DNA of 64,000 nt from Merluccius polli (GCA_030340625.1 JAOPHQ010002846.1:62001-126000), one strand, 5' to 3'. Counted from the first letter of the stretch, positions 1-11,484 are shown. Program-made: numbers and translations. Notes: generated by a model not told the origin, from the letters alone.

Positions 1-480
1 GCACTCACCTTCCCCACCTGTGGCCTTACTGACCCACCCCAATGACAAAGCCCAGGTACTCCACCTGTGACTGGGCAAAGGAGCATTTAGAGAGATTCAC
101 TGGAGAATGTCGTGGACCAGATGATCCTCCCAGGTATGGCTGAATGTGATGATGTTGCCCAAGTACGCCCCTGCATAGTCCAACGCACCTTACAACACCC
201 CATCCATGAGGCGCTGAAATGTCGCGGTTGCGAGTGCCCCTTTTAGACCTAATGGCATCACTATACACCTGAAAAAAAAAACCTGAATGGTGTTCAGAAC
301 ACTGTCAGGGGTTTGTCTCCTCTAACAGAGGAACTCGCCAAGGTAGTCAGATATCTGAAACCGCCAAACCTGTCCAGAAGATCGTACACTCTGTGCATGG
401 GGTCTGGGTCGAAAGTAGACATGGTGTTCTCTTTCTAAAGTCATTGCAAAACCACAGAGTACCGTCATTTTGTGATAGCA
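1..480 (-). pseudogene. Decayed Gypsy-type reverse transcriptase fragment
   Basis: Minus-strand conceptual translation in shifting frames gives pieces typical of Ty3/Gypsy reverse transcriptase: NDGTLWFCNDFRK near 440-480, MHRVYDLLDRFGGF near 360-400, VMPLGLKGA near 240-260, then AYLGN where YxDD would stand and FSHTWEDHLVH after it, and VEYLGFVIG near 45-65. Frameshifts and stops break it, and the catalytic Asp pair is lost, so it is inactive. It runs off the left edge; LTRs are not visible. Confidence 0.7.
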
Positions 481-1175
481 GTTTTGTTAACAGCTAGGGT
501 TAGGATTAGCTACACACACACGCGCGCAAGGCAAAGAAGAGAAGCGTTGGTAGAACCTGGCTATAATATGCCTGAAAATGACATTTTATTTCTTTAAATG
601 TTTTGGACATTTTAAATAGGATATGAATATAAAAAGCACAACATTTATGTTTCTCTTATTTTGATCTTAATGTTATGTTCTGCACAACTACTATCATGTC
701 ATATTTCCCTTAAAAAAACACACATGCCCAGTAACTTAACTCAACAGCAGTTGAAAGGGTTAGCTCAAGATATTTGGTACATGACATTTACATGAACTCT
801 TCATTTATATTGACCATTTTGGATAACCCTTAAGGGGAAAGTTGTCCTCTAATTCATTGTGATCTACCCAGCAGCCACTGAAACAAAAACGCATTCTGAC
901 AAATTTGGCAAAAGATAACACACAGCCCCCTGGGCAGGGTTTAGCTCTGTCCCCATACCTATCCACACCACAACATTTTGACATGCCATAAAATGTACCA
1001 AATGTATCTAAAGCAACAAGATGAATATCTCACAATAACAATATATGAAATGACAAGAACGCATAAATGAGCAAAAGGACCTGAATTAAATATCCAGACA
1101 CACACACCCACACACACACAATGATGAGTCGGAACATAACAAGAATTAGTAGTTAAATGGAAATAAGCCCAAACA
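480..1175. other. Intergenic, no gene seen
   Basis: AT-rich unique-looking sequence with a short CA run at about 1098-1121. No coding exon or clear element recognised. Confidence 0.5.
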
Positions 1176-1860
1176 CAGTGCCGGACCATTAGGCCAACTT
1201 GATTAGGGGGCCCCCTCAACCCAGCAAGTGGGCCCCCTTACCAGCCAAGCAATCGACCCGTTCCCAACAGGCGCTGCGCTAGTAATTATAATAACATTAT
1301 AATTCTAATTATAACATTATTAATTAATTATAAAAATATTATATTTTTAGCAATGTTTAGGCATGTATATACTGTTTAACATGATGGAGCTGGGTCAGTC
1401 GAATAGGAGAGGTATGGAGGGGGGCCCTTCTAAAATCTAAAGCCCTTTTTTATTTTTCTAATGCCTGAAAATACCCTTTCCTGCAATCTAGAGACTGCGT
1501 GAAATAGCTTAATGGAAGTAATTGCTGATTCAAATTGTATGCAATTATATATATTTTAATTTAATTTAATTCTTGATTAATTATACCAAGAGCCAATTTA
1601 CACAGATGCAATGTGTGCATCATATTTATCAAATTATTGGCAATATGACAGCTCTTCGTATTGCGTTGACCCTACCAGTTACAGCAGCCAGTGCAGAGAG
1701 GAGCTTTTCAAAGCTGAAATCAAAACATACTTGAGTTCCACAAAGACCCAGAAGTGCCTCACTGGCCTCGCCATTCTCTGCGTGAAAACTGCTGCGAAAC
1801 ATTCAGAATCGATGAACAGAATCGATGTCAATGGCTCGCCAACTGCCTAATTTCAGAACA
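1176..1860 (+). mobile_element. hAT (ZMYM1-like) transposon remnant
   Basis: Begins with a hAT-like end CAGTGCCGGACCATTAGGCC and GGGGGCCCCC-rich subterminal sequence. Near 1655-1800 on plus it holds the hAT C-terminal dimerisation region: LTLPVTAASAERSFSKLK in one frame, then TYLSSTKTQKCLTGLAILCV in the next after a one-base shift near 1720. The rest of the transposase is absent, so this is an internally deleted, frameshifted remnant. The right terminal repeat was not found. Confidence 0.65.
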
Positions 1861-2111
1861 CATGTAGACTGTGACAGGTGAAAGGTGTTTATTAGTGCTA
1901 CGCTCAGCTGCAGGAGCCTGCCCCAGTGTGGATGTGCACACATATGGCAGCGCTATTAGAACAGCAGACAGCAGATTCAGTCTGAATAGAAAGTAGTGGT
2001 TATTACATCAGTAGCACTCCAGGTTTTTACTTAAAAAATATATCGGGGGTCCCTGCTCCGTTTTTCAATTCACCAAGAGGTCCCTGGGCTGAAAAAGGTT
2101 GAAGACCCCTG
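1861..2111. mobile_element. hAT/Charlie-like terminal fragment
   Basis: Ends at 2111 with sequence whose reverse complement starts CAGGGGTCTTCAACCTTTTT, the common form of hAT/Charlie-type termini. No left end or target duplication identified, so the extent is uncertain. Confidence 0.4.
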
Positions 2112-2139
2112 TCCTTTAGTGAGATCATCAATGATTTCA

Positions 2140-2460
2140 CTGCTAATGCTGAGTTCACATTACACGATTTTAAGCCAGATTTTCCACTCGCTGACAAATT
2201 CTGGAGCTCGTCGACAAAAAGCTGAGCGGAAACCCACGAAACCCGGGGGAGGAACTGTGTTTGCACGTGTAATTTCCTGTGTCACTTCATGTGCGTGTTT
2301 TCATGACAAAACATACTTTCTGAGACCAGAGACACTTGTTGAGGATTTCTCCTGGTGAAGGATGGTGAAGTGTGTGACCCCGTCACCAATCAGTCAGGAA
2401 GTGTGAACAGCAAAACGATGAACGGTACAGTGATCTTAAGACTTTGAAAATCGTGTTGTG
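2140..2460. mobile_element. Candidate MITE with ACACGATTTT inverted ends
   Basis: Left side has CACATTACACGATTTTAAGCC and the right side, reverse complemented, has ACACAACACGATTTTCAAAG. These share ACACGATTTT in inverted orientation about 300 bp apart. No coding capacity. Superfamily not assigned. Confidence 0.4.
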
Positions 2461-3178
2461 TGTCCAAGCCTTTAGAAATCACGCAGAGTTAATATCTAAA
2501 ACATGCTGAAATTTTTTTGTTTTCATGACATTGACCTGCATTTGTTTCCTCTAATTGTGTACTATAGTTAGGGTAATTTCTTATTTACATGTTAATGTAC
2601 ATTTTATTAATTACATTTCCTTTTTGACATTATTGCTGCGGTAATGTTTTATGTTTTAAAATAAATTGATTCCACTGAATGTGCACTTTGATACATAGTT
2701 CTGCTGCCCTTATTCCTGTTTGTTTTCATTAAATATTTTTTCAAGCCACATTCAAGCTAAAGTCCTTTTATTGTAGCGCACTTATCAATACAGCTTTAGC
2801 AACATTACAGAGCTGAATCCTTGCTGCCCGAGCTCCAAATGATATTGATGGTATGAGTATTAAAGTAATAATAGGCAGTGGCATGTATGGGGAGTGTGTG
2901 TGGTTGATAGCTGGTTTACCGCCTCACCTGGACTGAGTCTGAACTGATTAGACTCTGGGGCTGGGTGGGGCTGCACACCTGTGGTGCAAGAGCAATAATG
3001 GCACCCAGCATAAACCAGATATCACCACACACAATCGAGAGAGAGCCACTGTCATGGCAGCATATACCCAGGGCCGGCCCCAGGATTTTGGTGGCTCTAA
3101 ACAAGATTTTATTTGTGGCCCCAAAACGGTCCACAATTGCGCAACCACCAAATCACACACACTGCTCATAACTGAGTG

Positions 3179-3244
<66 letters not shown>

Positions 3245-3781
3245 GATTGACAAATGAACTAACAACATATCTCTTCCTTTATTTGCAAACAATGTCTATT
3301 AAAACATATTAAAATTTGAGAAGTTAAGAAACAATTAACAATTGCAGTATTCAAAATATTAAATAACAAAGTCAACATATTTCAACTATAAAAGCAACAA
3401 ACCTTAATGAACACCAATACAAACTAAAATATTTTGACAAATAAATGGCAATGAACAAAATAAAAAAAGTGAACACTACAAAAGTGTTAACTATTGTACA
3501 AAACAACAGCTATAGGCTAGTGTAAAAACTATAGCTATCCACTCCAAGTGCCAGCAGCGTCTCTTTTTCCTTTGCAAACTCCGCAAACTCCAGGTCCACC
3601 AATCTGTTCTGACAGCATTCTACAGATGTTTCATTGAATCCATAATCACCTTTAACATCACTTCCTGGTTTGGAGTACTGTCCAACATCCATAGGAACCC
3701 ACTAAACAGAATCATCAAACTGAGCAGCAAAATAATTGGACAACAGCAGCAATCACTCATCAGCATATACAACAAAAGGAC

Positions 3782-4160
3782 CAGGGCCGTGCAGAGACCC
3801 TTTGAGGGGCAGGGGCTCAAATTCAATTTCTGTTGAGCGGGGGGGGGGGGGTTGCTACCGGAGGTATATAGTTGCGCGATTGTTGACGGGGGGGGGGGCA
3901 ATAGATTAATGGCGATAATTTTTTTATCGCCGATAAGAGTCTCGCGTTATCGCAGCGCGGTAACGCCGATAATGGCCCATCACTAATTATTACTTTTAGA
4001 CATTTTTATTTTCGAATAATTGATTCACATGTTAATGTTTAATTGTTCATGTGTAATTTTACAAAGCATTGAAAATTTAAATGACCACTCAAAAGGGCAC
4101 TTTGGTCCTTCAGAGGGAAAAGGGCAGGGGCTCGGGCACCCATACCTCTGCACGTGCCTG
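3782..4160. mobile_element. hAT-type MITE (379 bp) inside the LINE
   Basis: Perfect 8-bp target duplication AAAAGGAC at 3774-3781 and 4161-4168. Inverted ends CAGGGCCGTGCAGAGACC and, reverse complemented, CAGGCACGTGCAGAGGTA. It contains two G runs and a GCGATAAC/TTATCGC palindromic stretch near 3910-3980. No coding capacity. Confidence 0.88.
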
Positions 4161-4189
4161 AAAAGGACTAAGCAAAAAGCAACACAAAT

Positions 4190-4335
4190 AGGGGCGGTTC
4201 TAGGATCAGACCTTTGGGGGGGCTCAGAGGGGCTGTGAGGGAAAGAGAAAGCACATATGTGAGAGAATCATGCTGGCAACAGGTCCAAGTAAAAGGCTGA
4301 AGCCCCCCCCCAAAACGGCCTAAAACCGCCACTGA
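4190..4335. mobile_element. hAT-type MITE (146 bp) inside the LINE
   Basis: Perfect 8-bp target duplication ACACAAAT at 4182-4189 and 4336-4343. Inverted ends AGGGGCGGTTCTAGG and, reverse complemented, TCAGTGGCGGTTTTAGG. It lies only 29 bp from the previous MITE. Confidence 0.88.
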
Positions 4336-4645
4336 ACACAAATCACTTTGGACATCACACACACTCTACACAGCCAGTACTGCCTCTTACCCTCAGGCCA
4401 CAGATACAGAGCACCTACAATAAGGACAACTAGAGCCCTGTCAAGCTTTGTTCCGGCATCCATAAGACTTTTGAATGGTTGAACCCCCCTTCTTGAACTG
4501 TCTCCTCTCTCTTTTAACACCTGGACTCTTTTTTTTAACTATTATTTATTGCCCCTCCACTATGGAGGTATTAACTACTTATTTATTCACCAGGCTTAGC
4601 AAAGATTTTATTATCTGCCATATGTCTAGTGTGGGCTGATGGTGT

Positions 4646-4687
<42 letters not shown>

Positions 4688-4834
4688 GTATGTGTATTTG
4701 TTTATTGTATGTATTGTTGGGTATGGACACACCCTGCTGCTCCTCCACATGTGAAGTTCCTAATGGAAAAATAAAGTTCTTTGAATTGAATAGCTATCCA
4801 TCCTTTCACCACCATCAGAGAGAAAGTCCTCAAA

Positions 4835-7575
4835 ATCTGTGCCTCCTTGATCTTCTTGAAGCAAAATCATCAATGACATAATCGTAAGACTGCCAACCTG
4901 ATGGTTTATACTAATGATGGCAAGTACAGTGAGGCGGTCTATTGCCATAGACGATCGCAGGTATGTCTTTATCAGCTTAAGCTTTGAAAAGCTTCTTTCA
5001 GCTGATGCCACTGTCACTGGCAGGGTACAGGCAATCCTCATGGATATCCAAAGATTTGGATACAACTCTGTCAGTTCCTTCTTGTGGATAAAATCCAACA
5101 GTTCATGCTGTCATCCTGTTTGTGCGTAACTGAGGAAGGTTCCTGATTTCCATGGCCAGCTCTCTCCCATCAATATCAGCTTCCACTCCATTCCTCAGTG
5201 TGTTCTGAAGCTACTCACATTGTTTCTCCAGTGCTTTTTCATCCAAAGTTGGGAAGTTTGGCAGTACCCAAAACTTGCTTTTAACTTGCTCAAGTGTTTC
5301 AAAGCAATCGTCCAAAGATGCAATATAGCATGTTCGACAACCACATCAAAAAATGTGGTCTCTAGCCTATTCAGGGCATCCCATCCTGATCTGGTGCTTC
5401 ATACGCAAAGTGAGCCTTCGTCTCTTCTCCTTCAGTAGGGTCTCCACATGCATTTCCTCACATGCATCTTTTGCAGAAGCTTGTGCAGCAGCAAAGCCAT
5501 TGTTTCTGTAGCTTAACAGATGGCTCTTACTACTCTCCAGAAGGTTGACTGCGACATTGTACACTACCTCTGCCATATTTTGTGATATTTATTACCGGCA
5601 CATTCACAAGCTTTTTCACAAGCACTTTAAACCTATAGTATTTAATAATTCCACTCTTCATTGGGTACATATGCTGCATTGGTAGATGTTTACATGTTTA
5701 TATTCTCTGAAACTGTCGACAGTGTTCTTGTGTTTATTTTATTTTTTATTATGTAGGCTATATTTTTTATTTTGTATATTTTATTATGTTGCTATTGTTA
5801 CCACATTTTTCTTTATTTTTTTTGCTATTCTATTTGTGTCTCTGTTGTTATATTAATCTAATCTATTATGCCTACTACATATTGTTTGCATGCCAGGTCA
5901 AAAAGAATTTAAATGTACAGAATGACCCTGCGTTTTCTGAACAAATTACAGTAAAACACTTGACTTTGACTTTGACATCCAACTGCGCTGTGGAAGACTG
6001 CAGTAGCTTGCTGAATGTGTTGATCTTGGAGAGGACGTCATGCCACACAACTGTGCAAATCTGGAATCTGAATAACCCAACCTCCTCTGCCAAAGATTGG
6101 GCTTCAATTTCGCATCTGTTGCCTTTTCCCTGACTTCAAACAATGCATTTCTAAAGCCAGATGCCTGGTAGCGCAAAGGGCTGAAGCTGTTGACACGGCT
6201 CTCCCACCTCGTCTCACTCCAGGACTTTACAGTAATGGTATATTACTAAGTAATATACCAAGTAAGTATCCGAGTAAGTATCCTTACACTGATAGCGGTT
6301 TAGTGTTGCACTTTCTCCTAACAAATGTACTTATTGTAAGTCGCTTTGGACAAAAGCGTCTGCTAAATTCCCTAAATGTAAATGTAAATGTAATGGGGAC
6401 ATGCTGTTTCAAAATGGTCCATCTCTGGGGAGCAACTGAGAATAGAGTCTAGACCTTCTGAACATTGCCAAAGAAACTGGTAGCATCTATAGAGTTCTTG
6501 GCAGCATCAGCCACAACAAGACTAAATGTATGAGCCCCACAGGGGACTTACAGGACATGAGGGTTCTTCACCAAAAGCCTTGCCTGCACTCCTTTGTTTT
6601 TGCCATTCATATTGGCACCATTGTCGTATGATTGCCCTCTGCAATGACTGAAGGGAATGTTGAGCTCTTCCAGCCTGCTCAAAATTAGATCAGACAACCC
6701 AAGACCCGTGATTCAGGTGCAACCAGGAAGCCCAGAAAGTGCTCCTTGATCTCAGGTGTTTCTTCCAGCTTGACTGTTCTGATCACAACAGACATTTGCT
6801 CCAGGTGGCTGAGATCTGGGGTACAATCCAAAATGATGCCATAGGACAGTTTAATTTCAGCCACCATTCTGTCCATCATTTTGTCACTGATGCAAGTAAT
6901 CAGTTCATTCTGAATTGTTTTGTAAGTAGGTGGCATGAGAATTCATTCCACTTTCAACTTGGCTGATGTGTTGCTTCATTACTGGGTCAAGCTCCAGTTC
7001 TTTCTATGTGACCATATGCTTTGTGTGATCAGGGCTGTTTTCATGGGTTTTCAACTTCCCAATGTTCATCCAGTCTGACAGTCCCTCTTTAACCAACTTG
7101 TATGTCTTGCTGGAGAACAGTTTGCAACAGAAGCAGTAAATTGCATTGTTTTTCCTGGAGTAGACGAGCCAGCTCTGTTTAATTTCTTCCTCTTTTACCA
7201 GTGTCCTGTATGTGTAGTGGTGATGAAAATGTCGACCATCCTGCCTTCTGGGAAAGGTGAATGCTGGGTCAACCTGAAACGGCCCTCTGCATACAATATC
7301 TGTCCTGTCTGCATCTGACAGGACAGATGGCCAGTCAAATGGATCTTGCGTCTGTGCTGCAACTGGATATTGGGAGGTAGCAGATGGAATATCAGTGGAT
7401 GATGTTAAAGGCTGTGGTACCTCAGTTATGACCTCTGCAGACACAGTCATGTCAGTGGAGGGAGTAGATGCCCCTGAGGCCTTTGACGATGTTCCCTCAG
7501 CAGCAGTCATATCAGCTGATGAGGTAGGTGGTCCTGGTGCAGCGGAAGTTGCTCCAAAATATTTCAATAATGCCC
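4835..7575 (-). pseudogene. hAT transposase pseudogene (TTF / DUF4371 / hAT-C)
   Basis: From the N-terminus: an exon starting at 7575 after a good acceptor (TCTTTTCAG) reads ALLKYFGAT, then a low-complexity Ser/Thr/Ala stretch. Next comes a TTF-type zinc-finger region with DPFDWPSVL and IYCFCCKLF, to a stop near 7004. Next is a DUF4371-like part (6685-6900; SYGIILDCTPDLSHLEQMSV, PEIKEHFLGFL) and further pieces near 6530-6680. Then ETRWESRVNSFSPLRYQ near 6150-6215, GFAAAQASAKDACEEM near 5450, and the hAT dimerisation region near 4900-5050 (LPVTVASAERSFSKLKLIKT). Stops, frameshifts and a 152-bp LINE insertion disrupt it. Family knowledge: these are cut-and-paste transposases related to vertebrate ZMYM1-like proteins. 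Confidence 0.85.
6239..6390 (+). mobile_element. Short LINE 3' end inserted in the hAT transposase
   Basis: Ends with the common fish LINE tail GTAAGTCGCTTTGGACAAAA, GCGTCTGCTAAAT and (AAATGT)n. A TAATGG repeat lies at 6233-6238 and 6391-6396. It interrupts the transposase between the region near 6400 and ETRWESRV. Confidence 0.7.
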
Positions 7576-8203
7576 CTGAAAAGATTAGACATTAGATTTT
7601 TTTTTTTTTTTTAAATACAGGCTGGAAGACATTACATAGGTATGTTATATGTATCTTCCAGGCCTCTTTATTAACCACACAACAAATGCAATTTAATCGA
7701 AATATGCAAATTGTCCAAATATGATCTACAAATCATCTACAAACACAATTTAACAGCAAGAAAGCAAATGGTTAATCTGAAACTATTTAGGGCAATTTGG
7801 ACAATTAATATGTTAACGTATTAATCAAAACACAAATTGAATGTTGCAAGAAAACATTGGTAGCTAGTTAACAAGCAAAGCTAGCATTTATAAGTTGCAT
7901 AAATGATGCTTGCAATTTTACTCGTGTTAGGTAGCATGCAAATAGCAAGAAATAAAACTTGTTCTAATGAAAAACGTTTCAGCTAAAATTAATAATACAT
8001 TCATTACTTTCCAGCCAGCTTGTCAGGTTAAAATGATTGTGGCTTCAGTGTTATTCATTCAAAAATCAAAACATGACTTAAATGTTGCAAGACAAAACAA
8101 TGGTAGGTAGCTAACAAGCAAAGCTAGCCTTGCAATCAAGGAGGTTATTAATGAAAAACGTTTCAGAATCAGCATGTTATAATGCATTTATTATTGCCAG
8201 CTT

Positions 8204-8582
8204 CAGGGCCGGCCCGAGGCATAAGCGAACTAAGCGGCTACAGTTTGTTTTTTTTATCGCGCAACAGAAATCCTCCGGTAGCACCCCCCCCCCCCCCCCC
8301 CCCCCCCCGCTCAACAATCGCGCAACAGCAATCCTCCGGCAGCACCCCAAATGTTCTTTTAGGAGCCATTTGTGTAGTTACTCGGTTCGTCTAAATTTGT
8401 TGTGAAAGGAGATTTATTGCCGCACAGGTAGCGACGCAGCGTTACCATGGCTACACACTGAGTTATTAACATCGTACAACACCATACAAAGTGTGAGGAG
8501 CGAGCAACACAGCAAGTCACACTGATCGGGTGGCTCCCCCCTAGCGGCTGTGGCATAGTGTTCATGCCAGCGGCCGGCCCTG
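8204..8582. repeat. Nested hAT end fused to the outer hAT end
   Basis: A second 5'-type terminus CAGGGCCGGCCCGAGGCATA starts at 8204, but the 8 bases before it (GCCAGCTT) are not repeated after 8582. The first copy of the internal duplication continues past CCAGCTT (near 8020), so an inner element seems to have inserted here and lost its far end. Contains a C run at about 8283-8308. Confidence 0.5.
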
Positions 8583-8722
8583 CATATACCATCTGCATCG
8601 GCGTATACCATCATGTCATCTCCAATAAATGCATCTTCAAATCAACATCTACCTGTGTCCTGTGTCGGAGGGCCCCAGCAAAAGCCACTAAGGTGGCATG
8701 TGGCAGGGGTAAATTGCCACAC

Positions 8723-8740
8723 TGGCGCCCAAGGTGGGAC
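8723..8740 (+). other. LTR element primer binding site
   Basis: TGGCGCCCAAGGTGGGAC directly after the LTR end (CCACA plus one base). TGGCGCC starts are typical of tRNA-primed retroelements; the priming tRNA was not determined. Confidence 0.65.
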
Positions 8741-9253
8741 CTTCTCTGACCAAAAAGGGACATGAAAGGGCTGCCCAGACATGCACTGGCGACAACAGCA
8801 GCTACCTCCCAGCACCAGCCTTTCTCAATGGCAGCGACGGCCAGTGGAGGAGAGGGGAGACAGCACAGCAACCGCCATCATGGGCAACCGTCTGCGGCTA
8901 GCCTCCCCCAGATCCAGCCTGGAGCAGCCCAGGTCCAGCCGCACCTCTGCCAGCCAGCACAGCAGTCCAAGGCCCACGCTCCAGGAGGAGATGGGGGATC
9001 GTGCGCCATCGCCCTGGTGGAGGGGGGGGACCTACCGAGGGCTGTTCCAAGCCCTCCTCTGAGCTACCTCGGCAGCCCAACTGTCAAGCCTCCTCCGAGC
9101 CCATCCAGCCAGCCCCTGCAAACGGCCAGCCCAGAGACGCTGGGGATTCTCCCCAGCTTCAATTTAGTGTTGGGGGTATGTGAAGTGTGTGTTGTTGATA
9201 GCTGGTTTACAGCCTGCAAACCTGTGGTTCATAAACAATCATGGCAGCCAGGA

Positions 9254-9646
9254 TCAGAAACTTTTTCAAGATCTAGGGCCTCACAAACCTATGGGCTGAC
9301 TCTCGACACACCAACCAGACAAAACCAAAAAAACCACTAAACCTCAATATTCTTTCTAATGGACTTCGAAGCCATTCTTCTGATAGCAGACCACGGTTGG
9401 GCTAGACTCTTCAGTAAGAAATCGATCTCTACGGTCTCAAAATAAAATTAGATTTCCTTTGCAGCGTCAAGACTATGGCTGCTGATATCAGCCCACCTCC
9501 ACCCGCTGAGGCATTGATCGTGACGTCAATCTAATTTTGGAAAATTAATGGAAAGTGACACCACAACACTGTAGGCTATAGGTCAACTCCAGCCTCACCA
9601 TGCCCACTTGTCTTTATGGAAAAACACACAACACTCACACCCCGAC

Positions 9647-9699
<53 letters not shown>

Positions 9700-10754
9700 A
9701 CACACACACACACACACACACGCCTGAGTCAGCTTGCGGTCTTCAAAACAACGCAGTATCCTAGAGATGTGGTGACATGAGGAAGCAAATACAAAAACAA
9801 AAACAAAAAAACCCAGCATGTCGGGTTCACATGATTGATAACAAAGTCCTGAGGTGTGAGCTGACATTCATTTCTATTTTTTTCCGCATGATGGTTACAT
9901 GAATGAATTCCTGTATCACATTATCCATCTCCCGCGTGATGGTAGAATGTGGGTATCAAGGTCGAAACACACCAGGCATCATTGTTTAATGTCCCCCACT
10001 GTGGCACGTCCTCACATACACAGTTTATGTGGCATATTATTTTACCTTTCAATATATAAAAAGAAAGAAAAGAACCCACTTGGTGTGAAGTATTTAGGTA
10101 AGACTGAGACATCTGTTGTGAGTGAGTAAAACAATAGTTGGAGACTGAGCGCCCTGAATTCAACACAAACAGATGGATTCTAGCGTTAATTCAATAAAAT
10201 AAAAAACCTTGCAATGTGCAAGACACATTATTGTTCCTGATGTGATCATCTAGTCATATTTGCTATGCATTTCTGTTCAGTATTTGCAAACTAAAACTAT
10301 AACAAGCAGGAGTGCGTAGAAATGTGAAAAATGGAAACTTGACATTCAACAAATATTTTGTGCATCGCTGTAATTGTCGACAATTTAACCGTTTGTTGAA
10401 TCACGTCTGTTTACTTCTGAACATTGATAAAACACGTGACGAAGCAGCAAGGGAAAACAAGACTGAGGCAGCAAGAGAATTAGTATGTGAGAGGGAGGGA
10501 GAGACCAGGGCTGCTCCTCAGTCGTTCTGGGGCCCCAGAATTAAATATTATACGTGCCGTTTCAATTGGGGGAGCAATTACTCACTCACAGGCTACAGCC
10601 ATCAGAAAGACGCGTTTCCCCCTCCGCTACTGGGATTTCCTGTTCGCCAGAATCTTCCAGAGGGAGATTCTTCCTGAGGCCTGAAGTTTCATGATGACAA
10701 CCGCAAACGAGTCTGTGAAGGCAAACAGAATTACAATACATATAATGGGGTTTT
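9254..10754. other. Intergenic, C/CA tract, no gene seen
   Basis: Holds a compound C18 plus CA repeat at 9645-9722 and a short inverted AAAATTAGATT pair (near 9447 and 9526). No coding exon or recognisable element otherwise. Confidence 0.5.
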
Positions 10755-10756
10755 GA

Positions 10757-10820
<64 letters not shown>

Positions 10821-10823
10821 AAA
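10755..10823 (+). repeat. (GAAA)17 microsatellite
   Basis: Uninterrupted GAAA tetranucleotide array of about 69 bp. Confidence 0.95.
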
Positions 10824-11090
10824 CAGGTGTTTCAGGTTGTGTTGTGTGGCGAAGTCTGTGGTGAGAGAAGCATATATTAAATGTGTCCATTTGATGTCTA
10901 AGGGATCTGGCTTTCTCAATGATTTGCCTCAGAGAATTGCCCAACGTGACTGATGTGACATGGTAGCCAAGATGTGTGTGTGCTTGGGCAGGTATATATA
11001 CCTGCCGATGCACACACACATATACAGTATATATTTGCTTCCTTCTAATGGCTGACACTACTATCTGCAGATATGTCCAATATAGATTGC

Positions 11091-11163
<73 letters not shown>

Positions 11164-11164
11164 A
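11091..11164 (+). repeat. (TCTA)n microsatellite
   Basis: About 18 units of TCTA. A degenerate continuation (TATCTATCTAACTATC) lies on the far side of the MITE at 11477 onward, so the array existed before the insertion. Confidence 0.95.
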
Positions 11165-11176
11165 TATCTATATATC

Positions 11177-11476
11177 CAGGGGCGGACTGGCCATCTGTGA
11201 GTTCTGGAGAAGTCCAGAACGGCCGTGTGGGTCTACGGCCGTCGGCCATCGGCCCTTTTTTTTCCGATTTTTTTAAACATTTTTTTTGAAGAACCCCGTC
11301 AACAATCGCGCAGCACCCCCCCCCCCCCCTCAACAATCGCGCAGCACCCCCCCCCCCCCCCTCAACAATCGCGCAGCACCCCCCCCCCCCCCCCCCCCCC
11401 GCCAACAATCGCGCAACTCCAAGGCCGGTCCAGGACAAAATTGACAGGGCCGATTTTTGTTCCCAGTCCGCCCCTG
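11177..11476. mobile_element. hAT-type MITE (300 bp) inside the TCTA array
   Basis: Perfect 14-bp inverted ends CAGGGGCGGACTGG and an 8-bp duplication TATATATC at 11169-11176 and 11477-11484. The interior holds about four copies of a motif CAACAATCGCGCA followed by long C runs (about 11299-11400), a minisatellite within the element. Confidence 0.9.
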
Positions 11477-11484
11477 TATATATC

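Larger units (their letters stand above)
3542..4789 (+). mobile_element. 5'-truncated L2/CR1-like LINE inside the hAT
   Basis: Flanked by an 11-bp target duplication ATAGCTATCCA (3531-3541 and 4790-4800). Plus-strand reading gives the C-terminal end of a LINE ORF2: KCQQRLFFLCKLRKLQV and FYRCFIESIITFNITSWFGV, then NRIIKLSSKIIG, and after the MITEs LLPSGHRYRAPTIRTT and SFVPASIRLLNG followed by a stop. The 3' UTR has a GT run and ends AATAAAGTTCTTTGAATTGA. The two MITEs interrupt it between the IYNK and LLPSG segments, so it was already in place when they inserted. Confidence 0.85.
3069..8582 (-). mobile_element. 5.5-kb hAT (ZMYM1-like) transposon
   Basis: Terminal inverted repeats share CAGGGCCGGCC at both ends. 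An 8-bp target duplication CATATACC lies at 3061-3068 and 8583-8590. The flanks join into one continuous LTR that aligns with the solo LTR at 15334-15633, which independently proves the insertion. The element holds a broken transposase on minus, a 1.2-kb LINE with two MITEs in its left part, a small LINE piece in the transposase, and an imperfect direct duplication near its right end (about 7833-8030 against 8075-8203). It is dead because the transposase has many stops. Confidence 0.88.
2884..9253 (+). mobile_element. LTR retroelement, deleted, split by a hAT insertion
   Basis: The 5' LTR is in two parts, 2884-3068 and 8591-8721 (about 316 bp joined). It is followed by a primer-binding-like TGGCGCCCAAGGTGGGAC at 8723-8740, about 440 bp of internal sequence, a short G run (9172-9176) as a weak polypurine tract, and a truncated 3' LTR from about 9177. 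The LTR identity is supported by two other genomic copies in the window (15334-15633 and 52636-52920) with 5-bp target duplications. The internal region holds a 192-codon open frame (8762-9340) rich in Pro/Ser/Gln that could be a gag remnant, but I cannot assign it. No reverse transcriptase is left. Confidence 0.75.

Noticed and set aside
1611..1850. 79-codon plus-strand frame as a small gene
   Set aside because: It is the second half of a frameshifted hAT dimerisation region; the first half is in another frame.
8762..9340. 192-codon open frame as a host gene
   Set aside because: It sits between a primer-binding site and the truncated 3' LTR and runs into LTR sequence; composition is Pro/Ser/Gln-rich with no domain. 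Kept only as a possible gag remnant.
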